DNA from: Sphingomonas psychrolutea
GTDB taxonomy: Bacteria; Pseudomonadota; Alphaproteobacteria; Sphingomonadales; Sphingomonadaceae
Direction: 5' to 3'
Assembly: GCF_014636175.1 (NCBI RefSeq)
Contig: NZ_BMDW01000019.1
Location: forward strand, 1-64,000
DNA: 64,000 nt
In this document: one piece after another, positions 27,768 to 37,280 of the stretch
Numbering within the stretch: the stretch's first letter is position 1
Layout: each line of letters begins with the position of its first letter
Notes under the pieces: generated by a model
The model's database searches: none
What the model was told of the DNA's origin: nothing
Seen by the model: the letters and a program-made list of their open reading frames with translations, nothing else
Program-made: the position numbers and the translations under genes

Positions 27768-29296
27768 ATGTGGTGCCGCTGGTGCGCGACGTCCACGCGC
27801 TCGACAGCAAAATTCCTCATGCCGAGACGCATTTCGATCTGGTCGTAATCGGCGCAGGTCATGCCGGAACGACCGCCGCGATCGCTGCTGCACAGACCGG
27901 CGCGAGCGTCCTTCTGATCGACGAACATCCCGTCCCCGGCGGCCAGATCGGCACCGATGTCCCCTATTTCTTCGGCGGCCGCGCCACGGCGGCGGTGCAG
28001 CAGAGCGGGCGAATGCTCGAACAAGTGTTCGGCACCAATCCCGATCTGGAGGAAGCGTTCGAACTCGGCGTCGATGTCCGGCTCGGTACGATCGCCTGGG
28101 GGCTCTACGTCAACGGGCCGGCGATGCGCGTACTTCCACAGCCGTTGCTCGGCATCGCCGATGGCGATGGCGCGATGATGGTGGGGTTCGATCGGCTGAT
28201 GCTGGCGACCGGCGCGCGCGATGTCGTGCTGGGCTTTCCGGGGTGGAACCAGCCGGGCGTGATGGGCGCGCAAGGCTTCGCCGCATTGGCCACGCGCTAC
28301 GAAGCGCTGGCGAGCCGCCGGATCGTGATCCTCGGGTCGGGCGCGCTGGGGCTGGAGACGGCGCAGCTCGCGCTGGCGCACGGGATCGAGGTCGCCGCGA
28401 TCGTAGAGGTTGCGGACACGGTGCAAGGTCCGACCGCGCGCGCGGCGCAGGTCCGCGCTACGGGGATTCCGATCCATCTAGGCACCACCATCGCCGCGAC
28501 CAAGAGCGGGATCGATGGAGTCGAAGGTGTGACGCTTGCTCCCCTTCACGCCTCCCCGGAGAAGGCCGGGGCCCAGGTGCGCAGCGTCGATGGCGGAGGA
28601 CAGCACCCAACTTCAAATCCCATCGATACTGGGCCCCGGCCTTCGCCGGGGGGGAACTCAAGGATCGACCTCGTCTGCGACACGATCGTCCTGGCGATCG
28701 GAGCAACCCCCGCGACCGAATTGCTCGACGCCGCCGGAACCCGCCAGACCGAGACGATCACGCTGATCGGCGATGCCGCGATCGCGACGCGGCCCGACCC
28801 TGCCTATCTTCAGGCGTGGGCAACGGCCCTTGCCGAATATGCCGCGCCCGACACGATCGTCTGCCAGTGCGAGGACGTCACGCGCGCCGACCTAATCGGC
28901 GTCCAACCGCCGCACTATCTCGATCGCCCGCACGCGATGGCCGCGCGCTCGCTCTCCTCGCTGCTCAACGACGGCCCCGCGCATCCCGACCAGATCAAGC
29001 GCCTGACGCGCGCCGGCATGGGCCAGTGCCAGGGTCGCCGTTGCCGCGATCAGGTGGCGTGCCTGCTCGCCGAGCAGCAACACGTTTCGCTGAGCGCGGT
29101 GCCCGTGGCGAGCTATCGCGCGCCGGTCCGCCCCATCCCGCTCCGCGTGCTCGCCGACTGGCAGGAACGCGGCGATATGGCCGCGGGGTGGGACGTGTGG
29201 TTCGGCATCCCGACGCAATGGACGCCCTATGCCATGATCGGCACGCCGGAGGAGGCCGAGCACGTCGCGGGGCTCGGCGGCAACATGCATGTCTGA
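27764..29296 (+). CDS. HcnB/opine-oxidase-A-like FAD/NAD(P) oxidoreductase
   Basis: A 510-residue flavoprotein. The N-terminal FAD site is VVIGAGHAGTTAAI (GxGxxG at 30-35), a second nucleotide site is IVILGSGALGLETAQLA, and the C-terminus has the BFD-like [2Fe-2S] cysteines CQCEDV and GQCQGRRC. This is the layout of the larger subunit of heteromeric amine dehydrogenases such as hydrogen cyanide synthase B, opine oxidase A and hydroxyproline dehydrogenase. Residues from about 260 to 300 look foreign (Pro/Gly/Ser-rich) and are encoded by a palindromic element inserted in frame between VEGVTL and LVCDTIVLAIG. The following gene, overlapping by 8 bases, encodes the matching small FAD subunit. Confidence 0.85.
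   Translation: MNVVPLVRDVHALDSKIPHAETHFDLVVIGAGHAGTTAAIAAAQTGASVLLIDEHPVPGGQIGTDVPYFFGGRATAAVQQSGRMLEQVFGTNPDLEEAFELGVDVRLGTIAWGLYVNGPAMRVLPQPLLGIADGDGAMMVGFDRLMLATGARDVVLGFPGWNQPGVMGAQGFAALATRYEALASRRIVILGSGALGLETAQLALAHGIEVAAIVEVADTVQGPTARAAQVRATGIPIHLGTTIAATKSGIDGVEGVTLAPLHASPEKAGAQVRSVDGGGQHPTSNPIDTGPRPSPGGNSRIDLVCDTIVLAIGATPATELLDAAGTRQTETITLIGDAAIATRPDPAYLQAWATALAEYAAPDTIVCQCEDVTRADLIGVQPPHYLDRPHAMAARSLSSLLNDGPAHPDQIKRLTRAGMGQCQGRRCRDQVACLLAEQQHVSLSAVPVASYRAPVRPIPLRVLADWQERGDMAAGWDVWFGIPTQWTPYAMIGTPEEAEHVAGLGGNMHV
28551..28654. repeat. GC-rich palindromic element inside a coding sequence
   Basis: Two 27-base arms, 28551-28577 and 28628-28654, are inverted complements with three mismatches; the shared core includes GAAGGCCGGGGCCCAG. 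The 50-base centre holds a smaller inner complement (TCGATGG and CCATCGA). I associate this core with dispersed intergenic palindromes of sphingomonads, but a genome search is needed to prove copy number. It lies wholly within the HcnB-like gene and keeps the frame open, adding roughly 35-40 residues. Confidence 0.75.
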
Positions 29297-30437
29297 CGCC
29301 GACACGCCATCCGGCGCATCGGTCGTGGTGATCGGCGCGGGCGTTACGGGCTTGAGCGCGGCGTGGTGGCTGGCGCGCTCAGGCCTTGATGTCGTGGTGA
29401 TCGACAAGGGGCTAGTCGGCTGGGAAGCGTCGGGCCGCAACGGCGGCGGCGCGTCGCATTACCAAAGCCCGCTCTTTGCCGAAGAACAACGGATGTGGCC
29501 GCAGATGGACGATTTGCTCGGCTATCCGACCGAATATGTGCGCGAACGCATCATCATCCAGCGCGATCCCGATCTGCTCGATCATTACCGCGCGGTCGGG
29601 CGGATGTGCAGCGCGATGGGCTACCGCGTCGACGATCTCGATGCAGCCCAAGCGCAGGAAGCTGTGCCGTTGACCGACGAGACTTGCCTCGGCGGCATCC
29701 ATCTGCGCTTCGGTGGCCATGCCAATCCGCAGCGTACGGTGCAGGCCTATGCCTGGGCGCTGCAGGATCTTGGTGGACGCATCCTGCAGCATTGTCCGGC
29801 GCTATCGATCGAAACGGCGGGCGGCAAGGTGGTTGCGGTCGAGACACCGCGCGGGCGAATCGCGTGCGATGCCTTGGTCGTCGCGGCGGGGCCGCAATCG
29901 GGGATGTTGCTCAGCCCCCTCGGCGTCGATTTTCCACTCGCCTCGGCCCGCGCGGAGATGATCGTGACCGAGCCTGCGCCGCTGATGAGGATCGGCGGCG
30001 TCGATGGCAACGGCCTGTACGGACGCCAGACCTTGCGCGGTAACCTTGCCTTTGGCGGCGGGCCGCACGAGTGGATCGCGATGGATGCGACCGGCCCGAA
30101 AGCGCGCCCGACCTCGCCTTTGGTGCGCAACCTCGCGCGCCGCGTCGCCGAGATGTTTCCGCGCGCCGCGCAATTGAACGTGATCCGCTCCTGGGCCGGG
30201 GTGATCGAGAACACCCCCGATGGCCGCCCGATCATCGACCGGCTCGACAATCCTGGCAACGTCACGGTAGCGACGATGTCGGGTGTGGGCTTCGGCCTTT
30301 CCCCGGCCAGCGGCCATGCGATCCGCGATCTCGTGATCGACGGAATCTGCTCCTTCACCGAAATCACCAAGCTCGGCCTCGCGCGTTTCGCGGACCTCGA
30401 ACCCGATTGGCGTGAACGCCGTGGGTGGGCGGTATGA
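29289..30437 (+). CDS. DAO-type FAD-dependent oxidoreductase (HcnC/opine-oxidase-B-like)
   Basis: A 382-residue D-amino-acid-oxidase-fold flavoprotein with the Rossmann motif VVVIGAGVTGLSAAWWLARSG at about 10-30 and a C-terminal GVGFGLSPASGHAIRDL segment. Members oxidise C-N bonds of secondary or tertiary amino acids. Overlap of 8 bases with the HcnB-like gene points to a two-subunit enzyme. In the pathway it could oxidise an N-methylated or cyclic amino acid made after the Rieske step. The third, small [2Fe-2S] subunit found in some relatives (HcnA-like) is not present here. It overlaps soxB by ATGA. Confidence 0.85.
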   Translation: MSDADTPSGASVVVIGAGVTGLSAAWWLARSGLDVVVIDKGLVGWEASGRNGGGASHYQSPLFAEEQRMWPQMDDLLGYPTEYVRERIIIQRDPDLLDHYRAVGRMCSAMGYRVDDLDAAQAQEAVPLTDETCLGGIHLRFGGHANPQRTVQAYAWALQDLGGRILQHCPALSIETAGGKVVAVETPRGRIACDALVVAAGPQSGMLLSPLGVDFPLASARAEMIVTEPAPLMRIGGVDGNGLYGRQTLRGNLAFGGGPHEWIAMDATGPKARPTSPLVRNLARRVAEMFPRAAQLNVIRSWAGVIENTPDGRPIIDRLDNPGNVTVATMSGVGFGLSPASGHAIRDLVIDGICSFTEITKLGLARFADLEPDWRERRGWAV

Positions 30438-31690
30438 AGCGCTATTCGGCGCTGGCGCTGCTCAAGGCCGGGTTGACCGGACAGCGCGGCTGGGACCGGG
30501 CGTGGCGCGATCCCGAACCGAAAAAGAGCTACGACGTCATCATCATCGGCGGCGGCGGGCATGGCCTGTCCACGGCCTATTATCTCGCCAAGGTGCACGG
30601 CATTCGCAACATCGCGGTGCTGGAAAAAGGCTGGATCGGCGGCGGCAATACCGGGCGCAACACCACGATCGTGCGCTCCAATTACCGCCAGAAGCCGCTG
30701 CATGACCTGTTCGACTTCGCGCTGAACCTGTGGGAGGGGATGAGCGACGAGCTCAACTATAACGTGATGTTCTCCCCGCGCGGTGCGCTGTTCCTCGGCC
30801 ATAGCGACAGCGACATGACGATGCTGGCGCAGCGCGGCGATGCTTTGCGCTGCGACGGGATCGATGCCGAACTGCTGAGCCGCGATCAGGTGCAGAAGCT
30901 GATCCCGTTGCTCGATATGTCGGCGAGCGCGCGCTTCCCGATTCATGGTGGCATGACCCAGCGGCGTGGCGGCACCGCGCGGCACGATGCGGTTGCCTGG
31001 GGCTATGCCCGCGCCGCCGATGCGCTGGGCGTCGACGTGATCCAGAAATGCGAAGTCACCGGCTTTACGATGGACGGCGGGCGCGTCACCGGGGTCGAGA
31101 CCAATCGCGGCAGCATCGGCGCGGGCCGCGTCGGCATTTGCGTCGCGGGCAATAGCGGGCCGGTCGCGGCGATGGCCGGGCTGAAGCTGCCGATCGAGGC
31201 GCAAACGTTGCAAGCCTTCGTCACCGAACCGATCAAGCCGATGATCGACACCGTCATCATGTCGCAATCGCTGCATTGCTACATCAGCCAGTCGGACAAA
31301 GGCGGTATCGTGCTCGGCGGCGACCCCGATCAATTTCCGAGCTATGCGCAGCGCGGCCTGCCCGCGCGGATCGAGAAGGCTGCGGCCGAGGCGATCGCGT
31401 TGGTCCCTGCCCTCTCCCGCCTGCGGATGGTGCGGTGCTGGTCGGGCACCACCGACATGAGTTTTGACGGATCGCCGATCATCTCAGGGTTGCCGGTCGA
31501 CAATCTCTATCTCAATGGCGGCTGGTGTTATGGCGGGTTCAAGGCGACCCCTGCATCCGGCTGGTGCTACGCGCATTTGCTGGCGACGGGCGCGAGCCAT
31601 GCGCTTGCTGCACCGTTCGCCTTCGATCGCTTCGCGCGGGGGGCCACGATCGATGAAGCCGGCGTCGGTTTCATGCCGCAACTGCGATGA
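30434..31690 (+). CDS. soxB: Sarcosine oxidase subunit beta
   Basis: A 418-residue flavoprotein subunit of heterotetrameric sarcosine oxidase, which demethylates sarcosine to glycine and passes the methyl carbon to tetrahydrofolate. It has the typical opening MKRYSALALLKAG and PEPKKSYDVIIIGGGGHGLS, and TGRNTTIVRSNY. The stretch 170-190 (HGGMTQRRGGTARHDAVAWG) is where this family attaches FMN covalently through a His; His171 and His184 are candidates. Length is normal. The ATG at 30434 overlaps the upstream stop by 4 bases and the gene ends in an overlap with soxD. Confidence 0.95.
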   Translation: MKRYSALALLKAGLTGQRGWDRAWRDPEPKKSYDVIIIGGGGHGLSTAYYLAKVHGIRNIAVLEKGWIGGGNTGRNTTIVRSNYRQKPLHDLFDFALNLWEGMSDELNYNVMFSPRGALFLGHSDSDMTMLAQRGDALRCDGIDAELLSRDQVQKLIPLLDMSASARFPIHGGMTQRRGGTARHDAVAWGYARAADALGVDVIQKCEVTGFTMDGGRVTGVETNRGSIGAGRVGICVAGNSGPVAAMAGLKLPIEAQTLQAFVTEPIKPMIDTVIMSQSLHCYISQSDKGGIVLGGDPDQFPSYAQRGLPARIEKAAAEAIALVPALSRLRMVRCWSGTTDMSFDGSPIISGLPVDNLYLNGGWCYGGFKATPASGWCYAHLLATGASHALAAPFAFDRFARGATIDEAGVGFMPQLR

Positions 31691-31938
31691 TGCAGATCGA
31701 CTGCCCTTATTGCGGCCCGCGCGCGCAAGTGGAGTTTGCCTACGAACGCACGCTCGATTCGATCGTCACGCTCGATATGCCGGCGGAGGAAGCGGTGTCG
31801 CGGCTCTATGCCCGCGCCAACCCGCGCGGGCTCGACGACGAGCTTTGGCGGCACAGTTTCGGCTGCCGTCAATGGCTGGTGCTGCGCCGCCACCGCGTCA
31901 GCCATGCGATCGTCTCGATAACGGAATATGCCCCATGA
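31687..31938 (+). CDS. soxD: Sarcosine oxidase subunit delta
   Basis: An 83-residue subunit. It begins MMQIDCPYCGPRAQVEFAY; the CPYCG pair with a later His and Cys (HSFGCRQW) forms the zinc site of the family. The small subunit is structural within the heterotetramer. Gene order soxB-soxD-soxA-soxG is the standard one. Start and stop both overlap neighbours (ATGA). Confidence 0.95.
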   Translation: MMQIDCPYCGPRAQVEFAYERTLDSIVTLDMPAEEAVSRLYARANPRGLDDELWRHSFGCRQWLVLRRHRVSHAIVSITEYAP

Positions 31939-34646
31939 GCGGCCCGTCGCGCATTCCCGGTGGCGCGGAGTCGACGCTGCGCTTCCGCTTCGACGGCGTG
32001 GAGTATCGCGCCCGCCCCGGCGACACGCTGGCGGCGGCGTTGCTGGCGAACGGGGTTGGGCGCGTCGCGCGCAGTTTCAAATATCACCGCCCGCGCGGGG
32101 TGATGGCAGCCGGGGTCGAGGAGCCCAATGCGCTCGTCACCGTGGGGGTAGGCGGACGCACCGAACCAAACACGCGCGCGACCGATCTGTACGTCTATGA
32201 CGGGCTGGTCGCCGTCAGCCAGAATCGCTGGCCAAGCCTCGCCTTCGATCTGGGCGCGATCAACGGCATTGCGGCACCGTTTCTGGCCGCCGGATTCTAT
32301 TACAAGACGTTCTTCGGCCCGGCATCGCGCTGGATGCTCTACGAAAAGTTCATCCGCCGCGCCGCCGGGATGGGCAAGGCACCGACCGCGCCCGACCCCG
32401 ACGCCTATGAACACCGCGCGGCGTTTTGCGACGTGCTGGTCGTCGGCGGCGGTGCCGCTGGCATCGCCGCCGCGCGCAAAGCGGTAGCGGCGGGGGAACG
32501 CGTGATACTGGTCGAACAGCAGCGCGCGCTGAGCGGCTCGATCGAAGGCGTACGCATGCTCACCCGCACCACCGCATCGGGCCTGTGGGACCACGGCTTC
32601 GCGACGCTGGCCGAGCGACTGGTCGAACCCGGCCAAACGCCCACGCCCGGCCAGCCGGCGCAGCGCCTGTGGCACGTCCGCGCAACGCGCATCGTGCTGG
32701 CGACCGGCGCGATCGAGCGGCCACTGACCTTTGCGGGGAATGACCGCCCCGGCGTCATGCTGTCGCAGGCGGTGCGGAGCTATATTGCTCGCTTCGATGT
32801 GCTTCCCGGCGAGCGCGTTGTCATCGCCACCAACAACGACGACGCCTATGCCACTGCCGATGCCATCGCGGCGGCGGGCGGCGAGGTCGTCGCGATCCTC
32901 GACTCGAGGGCGAGCGGACCTGCGACGCACTTCCCGGTTTTCACTGATGCCGTGCCGCTTTCGACCAGCGGCCAAACGCACCACCTCGCTTCGGTCAAGG
33001 CGCGGGTCGGTGCCGGCACGCGCCGCTTCGACGCCGATCTGCTCGCGGTGTCGGGCGGCTTCACCCCCGTCGTCCATCTCCACAGCCAGGCCGGCGGAAA
33101 GCTCGACTGGCGTGAGGATTTGCAAGCCTTTGTCCCCGGCGCGTCGCCGCAAGCGGTGAGCAGCGTCGGCGCGGCGGCGGGCGAGGTTCCGGCAATCGCG
33201 GCAACCGTCGCCGTCCTGCCCGATCCGAAGCACAGCTTCATCGATTTCCAGAACGACGTAACCGCCTCTGACCTGGATCTAGCCTGGGCCGAGGGGTATC
33301 GCTCGGTCGAGCATCTCAAACGCTACACCACGCTCGGTATGGCGACCGATCAGGGCAAGACGAGCAATATGGCCGCGCTCGCGCACCTCGCCAGCGTTGC
33401 GGGTGTGACGATCCCGCAAGCGGGCCTGACGACCTTCCGTCCGCCCTTCACGCCGTTGACCTTGGGGGCGCTGGCGGGCGCAGATGGCGGTGGCCATGCC
33501 GCACCCGCGCGTCGTATCGCTTTGTACGACCGCCACCAACGGCTGAACCCGCTGTGGCAGCCGCTCGGACTCTGGCATCGCCCTCGCGCTTATCCGATTG
33601 GCGACGAAACGCTGCACGCCGCAGCGCTGCGCGAGGCGCGGGCGGTGCGTACCACCGCCGGGATCGTCGATGTCTCGACGCTCGCCAAATTCGCAGTGAC
33701 CGGGCCGGATGCCGCCGCCTTCCTCGAAATCGTCTGCGCGACCGGGGTCGCGAAGCTGGCCGTGGGGCGCGGGCGCTACACCTTCATGCTGCGCGAAGAC
33801 GGCATGGTGATGGATGACGGCACCGTCTGGCGGATCGCCGAGACGCGCTATCTGCTCACCAGCTCGACCGGCGGCGCGGACCGGATGGAAGCGCATCTGA
33901 GCTACGCGCACCACGTCCTTGCGCCGCAGCTGAAAGTCTCGGTGGTCGCGCAGCAGGAGCATTTCGCCGGGATTGCGCTCGCCGGGCCGCTGTCACGCGA
34001 GATTCTTGCCGCGCTGACCGGCACCGAAATGCCCGCCCATATGGGTGTCGCGCAGGCGGCGATTGCAGGCGTGCCGGTGCTCATCCTTGCCGCCAGCTAT
34101 AGCGGCGAGCGCGCGTTCGAAATCTATGCCGAGGGGCATTTGGCGGGTCCGGTATGGGATGCGCTGGAAGTCGCGACGCGTGCGGCCGGAGGGTATCCCT
34201 ACGGCCTCGAAGCGCTGGAATTCCTTCGCATCGAAAAGGGCCATATCGTGATCGGTGCCGAGGGCGATGGCCGTACCACGCCGCACGATTTATCGCTCGA
34301 AAAGATGCTGCGCAAGGCAGGTGGATTCATCGGCGCGAGCGGCCTGACCCGGCCCGCGCTCGCCGCCGCAGACCGCGCGCAGCTCGTCGGCCTGACCAGC
34401 GACACGCCGATCCCCGAGGGCGCAATGCTGATCGCGCACGATGGCGCGCCGGTCGAAGGGCATGTCACCTCCGCCGCAGGCCGCGTGATCGGAACCGGCG
34501 CGGTCGCGCTGGGCTTGCTCGGCGGCGGGCGGGCGCGGCTGGGCGATGTGCTGCTTGCCTCCTCCCCGACGCGCGGCCAGTCGGCACGCGTGACCGTGAC
34601 GGCACCGGTCTTTTACGATGTGGAAGGGACGCGCTACCGTGAGTGA
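31935..34646 (+). CDS. soxA: Sarcosine oxidase subunit alpha
   Basis: A 903-residue subunit. The N-terminal ferredoxin-like domain has FRFDGVEYRARPGDTLAAAL and FKYHRPRGVM; a Rossmann domain follows with DVLVVGGGAAGIAAARKAV near 165; the C-terminal third from about 555 is a GcvT-type tetrahydrofolate-binding domain (RTTAGIVDVSTLAKF and GLEALEFLRIEKGHIVIGAEGDG). It binds NAD and THF, turning the released methylene group into 5,10-methylene-THF. It is somewhat shorter than the usual 960-1000 residues, mostly in the middle; all domains are present. The ATG is at 31935. Confidence 0.95.
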   Translation: MSGPSRIPGGAESTLRFRFDGVEYRARPGDTLAAALLANGVGRVARSFKYHRPRGVMAAGVEEPNALVTVGVGGRTEPNTRATDLYVYDGLVAVSQNRWPSLAFDLGAINGIAAPFLAAGFYYKTFFGPASRWMLYEKFIRRAAGMGKAPTAPDPDAYEHRAAFCDVLVVGGGAAGIAAARKAVAAGERVILVEQQRALSGSIEGVRMLTRTTASGLWDHGFATLAERLVEPGQTPTPGQPAQRLWHVRATRIVLATGAIERPLTFAGNDRPGVMLSQAVRSYIARFDVLPGERVVIATNNDDAYATADAIAAAGGEVVAILDSRASGPATHFPVFTDAVPLSTSGQTHHLASVKARVGAGTRRFDADLLAVSGGFTPVVHLHSQAGGKLDWREDLQAFVPGASPQAVSSVGAAAGEVPAIAATVAVLPDPKHSFIDFQNDVTASDLDLAWAEGYRSVEHLKRYTTLGMATDQGKTSNMAALAHLASVAGVTIPQAGLTTFRPPFTPLTLGALAGADGGGHAAPARRIALYDRHQRLNPLWQPLGLWHRPRAYPIGDETLHAAALREARAVRTTAGIVDVSTLAKFAVTGPDAAAFLEIVCATGVAKLAVGRGRYTFMLREDGMVMDDGTVWRIAETRYLLTSSTGGADRMEAHLSYAHHVLAPQLKVSVVAQQEHFAGIALAGPLSREILAALTGTEMPAHMGVAQAAIAGVPVLILAASYSGERAFEIYAEGHLAGPVWDALEVATRAAGGYPYGLEALEFLRIEKGHIVIGAEGDGRTTPHDLSLEKMLRKAGGFIGASGLTRPALAAADRAQLVGLTSDTPIPEGAMLIAHDGAPVEGHVTSAAGRVIGTGAVALGLLGGGRARLGDVLLASSPTRGQSARVTVTAPVFYDVEGTRYRE

Positions 34647-35094
34647 TCCATCGGTGGCCTTCAGCATGGCAGCCGCAGGCGACGTGATTGCGCTCGATCG
34701 CTGGGATGCAGCCCCGCCCGACGTCGCGGCGGGTACGCGCCTGCTGCAAGTCGAGCCGCGCCGCTGGTGGCTGATCGGCGCTTGCGCGCAGACCGACACG
34801 CTGACCGCGCAAATCGGCGACACCGGCGCCTTGAGCCCGATCGGCGGCGGCCTGACCCGCGCGACGCTCACCGGCGCGGGTTGGCGCGAAGTATTGACGA
34901 TCAGCGGCTGTTTCGATGTCGAGGACCCGCGCTTCGGCGTGGGCAAGATCGCCGCGACGACGCTCCATCATGTGCCGGTGTGGATCGCACCGACGGGTGA
35001 CGAGATGTGCGAGGTCTATCTCGCCAACAGTTACGCGCCTACGCTCCACGAATTATGGTCGCGCAGCGCGACCGGCCAAGGGGGGCCTTCATGA
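34639..35094 (+). CDS. soxG: Sarcosine oxidase subunit gamma
   Basis: A 151-residue subunit, shorter than the usual near 200. It has the family segments LLQVEPRRWWLIG and LTISGCFDVEDPRFGVGKIAATTLHHVPV, and ends in a region resembling the GcvT C-terminus (CEVYLANSYAPTLHEL). The start is GTG at 34639, forming an 8-base GTGAGTGA overlap with the soxA stop. Its stop overlaps the transporter start by ATGA. Confidence 0.9.
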   Translation: MSDPSVAFSMAAAGDVIALDRWDAAPPDVAAGTRLLQVEPRRWWLIGACAQTDTLTAQIGDTGALSPIGGGLTRATLTGAGWREVLTISGCFDVEDPRFGVGKIAATTLHHVPVWIAPTGDEMCEVYLANSYAPTLHELWSRSATGQGGPS

Positions 35095-36395
35095 CTTCAT
35101 CGCCTGCACCGCGTCTCGATTCCGCGCGCTGGTATGTCGTGCTGGTGCTTGGCCTCGTCTATGCGGTCAACATCGCCGACCGCTATGTCGTGGCGACGGT
35201 GCTGGAGCCGATCCGCAAGGAATTCGGGCTGAGCGATTCGGGTGTTGCGTGGCTGACCGGCGTAACGCTCGCTTTCTTCTACATCTCGGTCGGGCTGCCG
35301 ATCGCCAGACTGGCCGACCGATCGAACCGCCGCAACATCGTCGCTGCCGCGATGATCCTGTGGTCGGCAATGACCGCGCTGCTCGGCTTTACCCAGAATT
35401 ATTGGCAATTCCTGCTCGCGCGCATCGGCGTGGGCGTCGGCGAAGCGGGGGGTACACCGCCGTCGACCTCGATCATCGCCGACAATTTCCCGCGTGGGCG
35501 GCGGGCCTATGCGCTCACCGTTTATGCGCTCGGCTTGCCGCTCGGCGCGTGGATGGGGTCAAGCCTCGCTGGCGCGATCGTCGAATATTTCCATAGCTGG
35601 CGCGCGGCCTTCATCGCGCTCGGCATTCCCGGCGTCGTGTTCGGCGTGCTGATCCTGCTGACCGTGCGCGAGCCGGTGCGCGGTCGCTTCGAACTGGTCA
35701 CCGAGGACAGCGCGCCGTCGGCCACCTTTACCGAAACCTGCCGCTATCTGTGGTCGTCGCGCTCGGCATGGCACATCAATGCGGCGGGGACGATCATCTG
35801 CCTGTGGGGCTGGGGTTTGCTGTGGTGGACGCAGACCTATCTCGAGCGCGAATATGGCCTGTCGACCGCACAGGCTGGCGCACGGCTTGGCACGATCTAT
35901 TTCTGGGCGGGCAGCGGCGCGACAATCGCCACCGGCATGATCCTCGCCATGCCGCAAATGCAGGATGCCAAGCGCGTGGCGTGGATGTTGAGCGGACTGG
36001 TGCTGCTGTCGACCATCCCATCCTTCATCGTCTATTACACGCATTCGCTGACGCTGGCGACGGCGATGCTGTGGCTCGTCGTGCCGACCGCGTATCTCTA
36101 TGTCGGGCCGACCATGGCGCTGCTGCTCAATTTCCTGCCGCCGACGATGCGCGCGCAGGGCATGGCGATCAGCTTGCTCACCGCCAATGTCGCCAATCTG
36201 ATCATCGCGCCAACCGCCGTCGGCTGGATCAGCGATACGCTGGCCGGGCCGCTCGGCAGCAATGCCGAGTCCTTGCGCTATGCGCTGATGGCGTTGTCGC
36301 TGACCGGCTTCTGGGCGGCCTATCATTACTGGACCGCAGTGCGGACCTTCGCGGCGGACGATGCACGCGTACAAATGGTCGGCGCGACCGCCTGA
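35091..36395 (+). CDS. MFS transporter (spinster-like)
   Basis: A 434-residue inner-membrane carrier with about 12 hydrophobic segments. It has an early [15 protein letters not shown] helix and the MFS loop [13 protein letters not shown] between segments 2 and 3, plus [22 protein letters not shown], typical of the spinster-like branch. Its overlap with soxG and position before purU mark it as the operon's uptake system, probably for the methylated amine or its precursor. No periplasmic binding protein is present. Confidence 0.9.
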   Translation: MTSSPAPRLDSARWYVVLVLGLVYAVNIADRYVVATVLEPIRKEFGLSDSGVAWLTGVTLAFFYISVGLPIARLADRSNRRNIVAAAMILWSAMTALLGFTQNYWQFLLARIGVGVGEAGGTPPSTSIIADNFPRGRRAYALTVYALGLPLGAWMGSSLAGAIVEYFHSWRAAFIALGIPGVVFGVLILLTVREPVRGRFELVTEDSAPSATFTETCRYLWSSRSAWHINAAGTIICLWGWGLLWWTQTYLEREYGLSTAQAGARLGTIYFWAGSGATIATGMILAMPQMQDAKRVAWMLSGLVLLSTIPSFIVYYTHSLTLATAMLWLVVPTAYLYVGPTMALLLNFLPPTMRAQGMAISLLTANVANLIIAPTAVGWISDTLAGPLGSNAESLRYALMALSLTGFWAAYHYWTAVRTFAADDARVQMVGATA

Positions 36396-36409
36396 CTCTT
36401 GGAGCACCA

Positions 36410-37270
36410 ATGACCGCACAACCCTTCATCCTGACCCTGTCGTGTCAGGACCGCCCCGGCATCGTCGCGGCCGTCTCGGCACATATCTTCGTGTGCCACG
36501 GCAACATCACCGATTCGAGCCAGTATAACGACGCGGATTCGGGCCGCTTCTTCATGCGCACCGCGTTTGCGATTCCCGCAGAGGGCGACCCCGCCACCTT
36601 GCGCGCCGGGTTCGATAGCCTCGCCAGCCGCTATGGCATGACGCTGTCGCTGCGCCCCGCCGATGCGCGACAGAAGGTGCTGATCCTGGTATCGAAGTTC
36701 GACCATTGCCTGGTCGATCTGCTGTATCGCCGCCGCATCGGTGAGCTCGACATGGATGTGGTCGGGATCGTTTCGAACCACCCGGCCGCGCATTTCGCCA
36801 AGCTCGATCTCGCCGACATTCCGTTCCACCATTTGCCGATCACGCCCGCGACCAAGGCCACGCAGGAGGCCCGGATCTGGGCGATTCATCAGGACAGCGG
36901 CACCGATCTGGTCGTGCTCGCGCGCTATATGCAGATTTTGTCGGATGATCTGTCGGCCAAGTTCGCCCATCGCTGCATCAACATCCACCACAGCTTCCTG
37001 CCCGGTTTCAAAGGCGCTAAGCCCTATCATCAGGCGCACGCGCGCGGGGTGAAGGTGATCGGCGCGACCGCGCATTATGTGACCGGCGAGCTCGACGAAG
37101 GCCCGATCATCGAACAGGATGTCGAGCGGATCAGCCACGCCGACACCGCCGAGGATCTGGTGCGCAAGGGCCGCGATATCGAGCGGCGCGTGCTGTCGCG
37201 CGCGGTTGGGTTGCATTTGAGCGGGCGCGTGCTCGCCAACGGGGCGCGGACGATCGTATTCCGCGATTGA
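36410..37270 (+). CDS. purU: Formyltetrahydrofolate deformylase
   Basis: A 286-residue enzyme. The N-terminal ACT domain is [20 protein letters not shown] and the C-terminal formyltransferase fold has [20 protein letters not shown] followed by [20 protein letters not shown], giving the catalytic His and Asp of the family. It hydrolyses 10-formyl-THF to formate and free THF. In this operon it would recycle THF loaded by sarcosine oxidase, the usual reason purU sits beside sox genes. The ATG at 36410 follows TTGGAGC; 14 bases separate it from the transporter. Confidence 0.95.
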   Translation: MTAQPFILTLSCQDRPGIVAAVSAHIFVCHGNITDSSQYNDADSGRFFMRTAFAIPAEGDPATLRAGFDSLASRYGMTLSLRPADARQKVLILVSKFDHCLVDLLYRRRIGELDMDVVGIVSNHPAAHFAKLDLADIPFHHLPITPATKATQEARIWAIHQDSGTDLVVLARYMQILSDDLSAKFAHRCINIHHSFLPGFKGAKPYHQAHARGVKVIGATAHYVTGELDEGPIIEQDVERISHADTAEDLVRKGRDIERRVLSRAVGLHLSGRVLANGARTIVFRD

Positions 37271-37280
37271 AGGATTGCGC

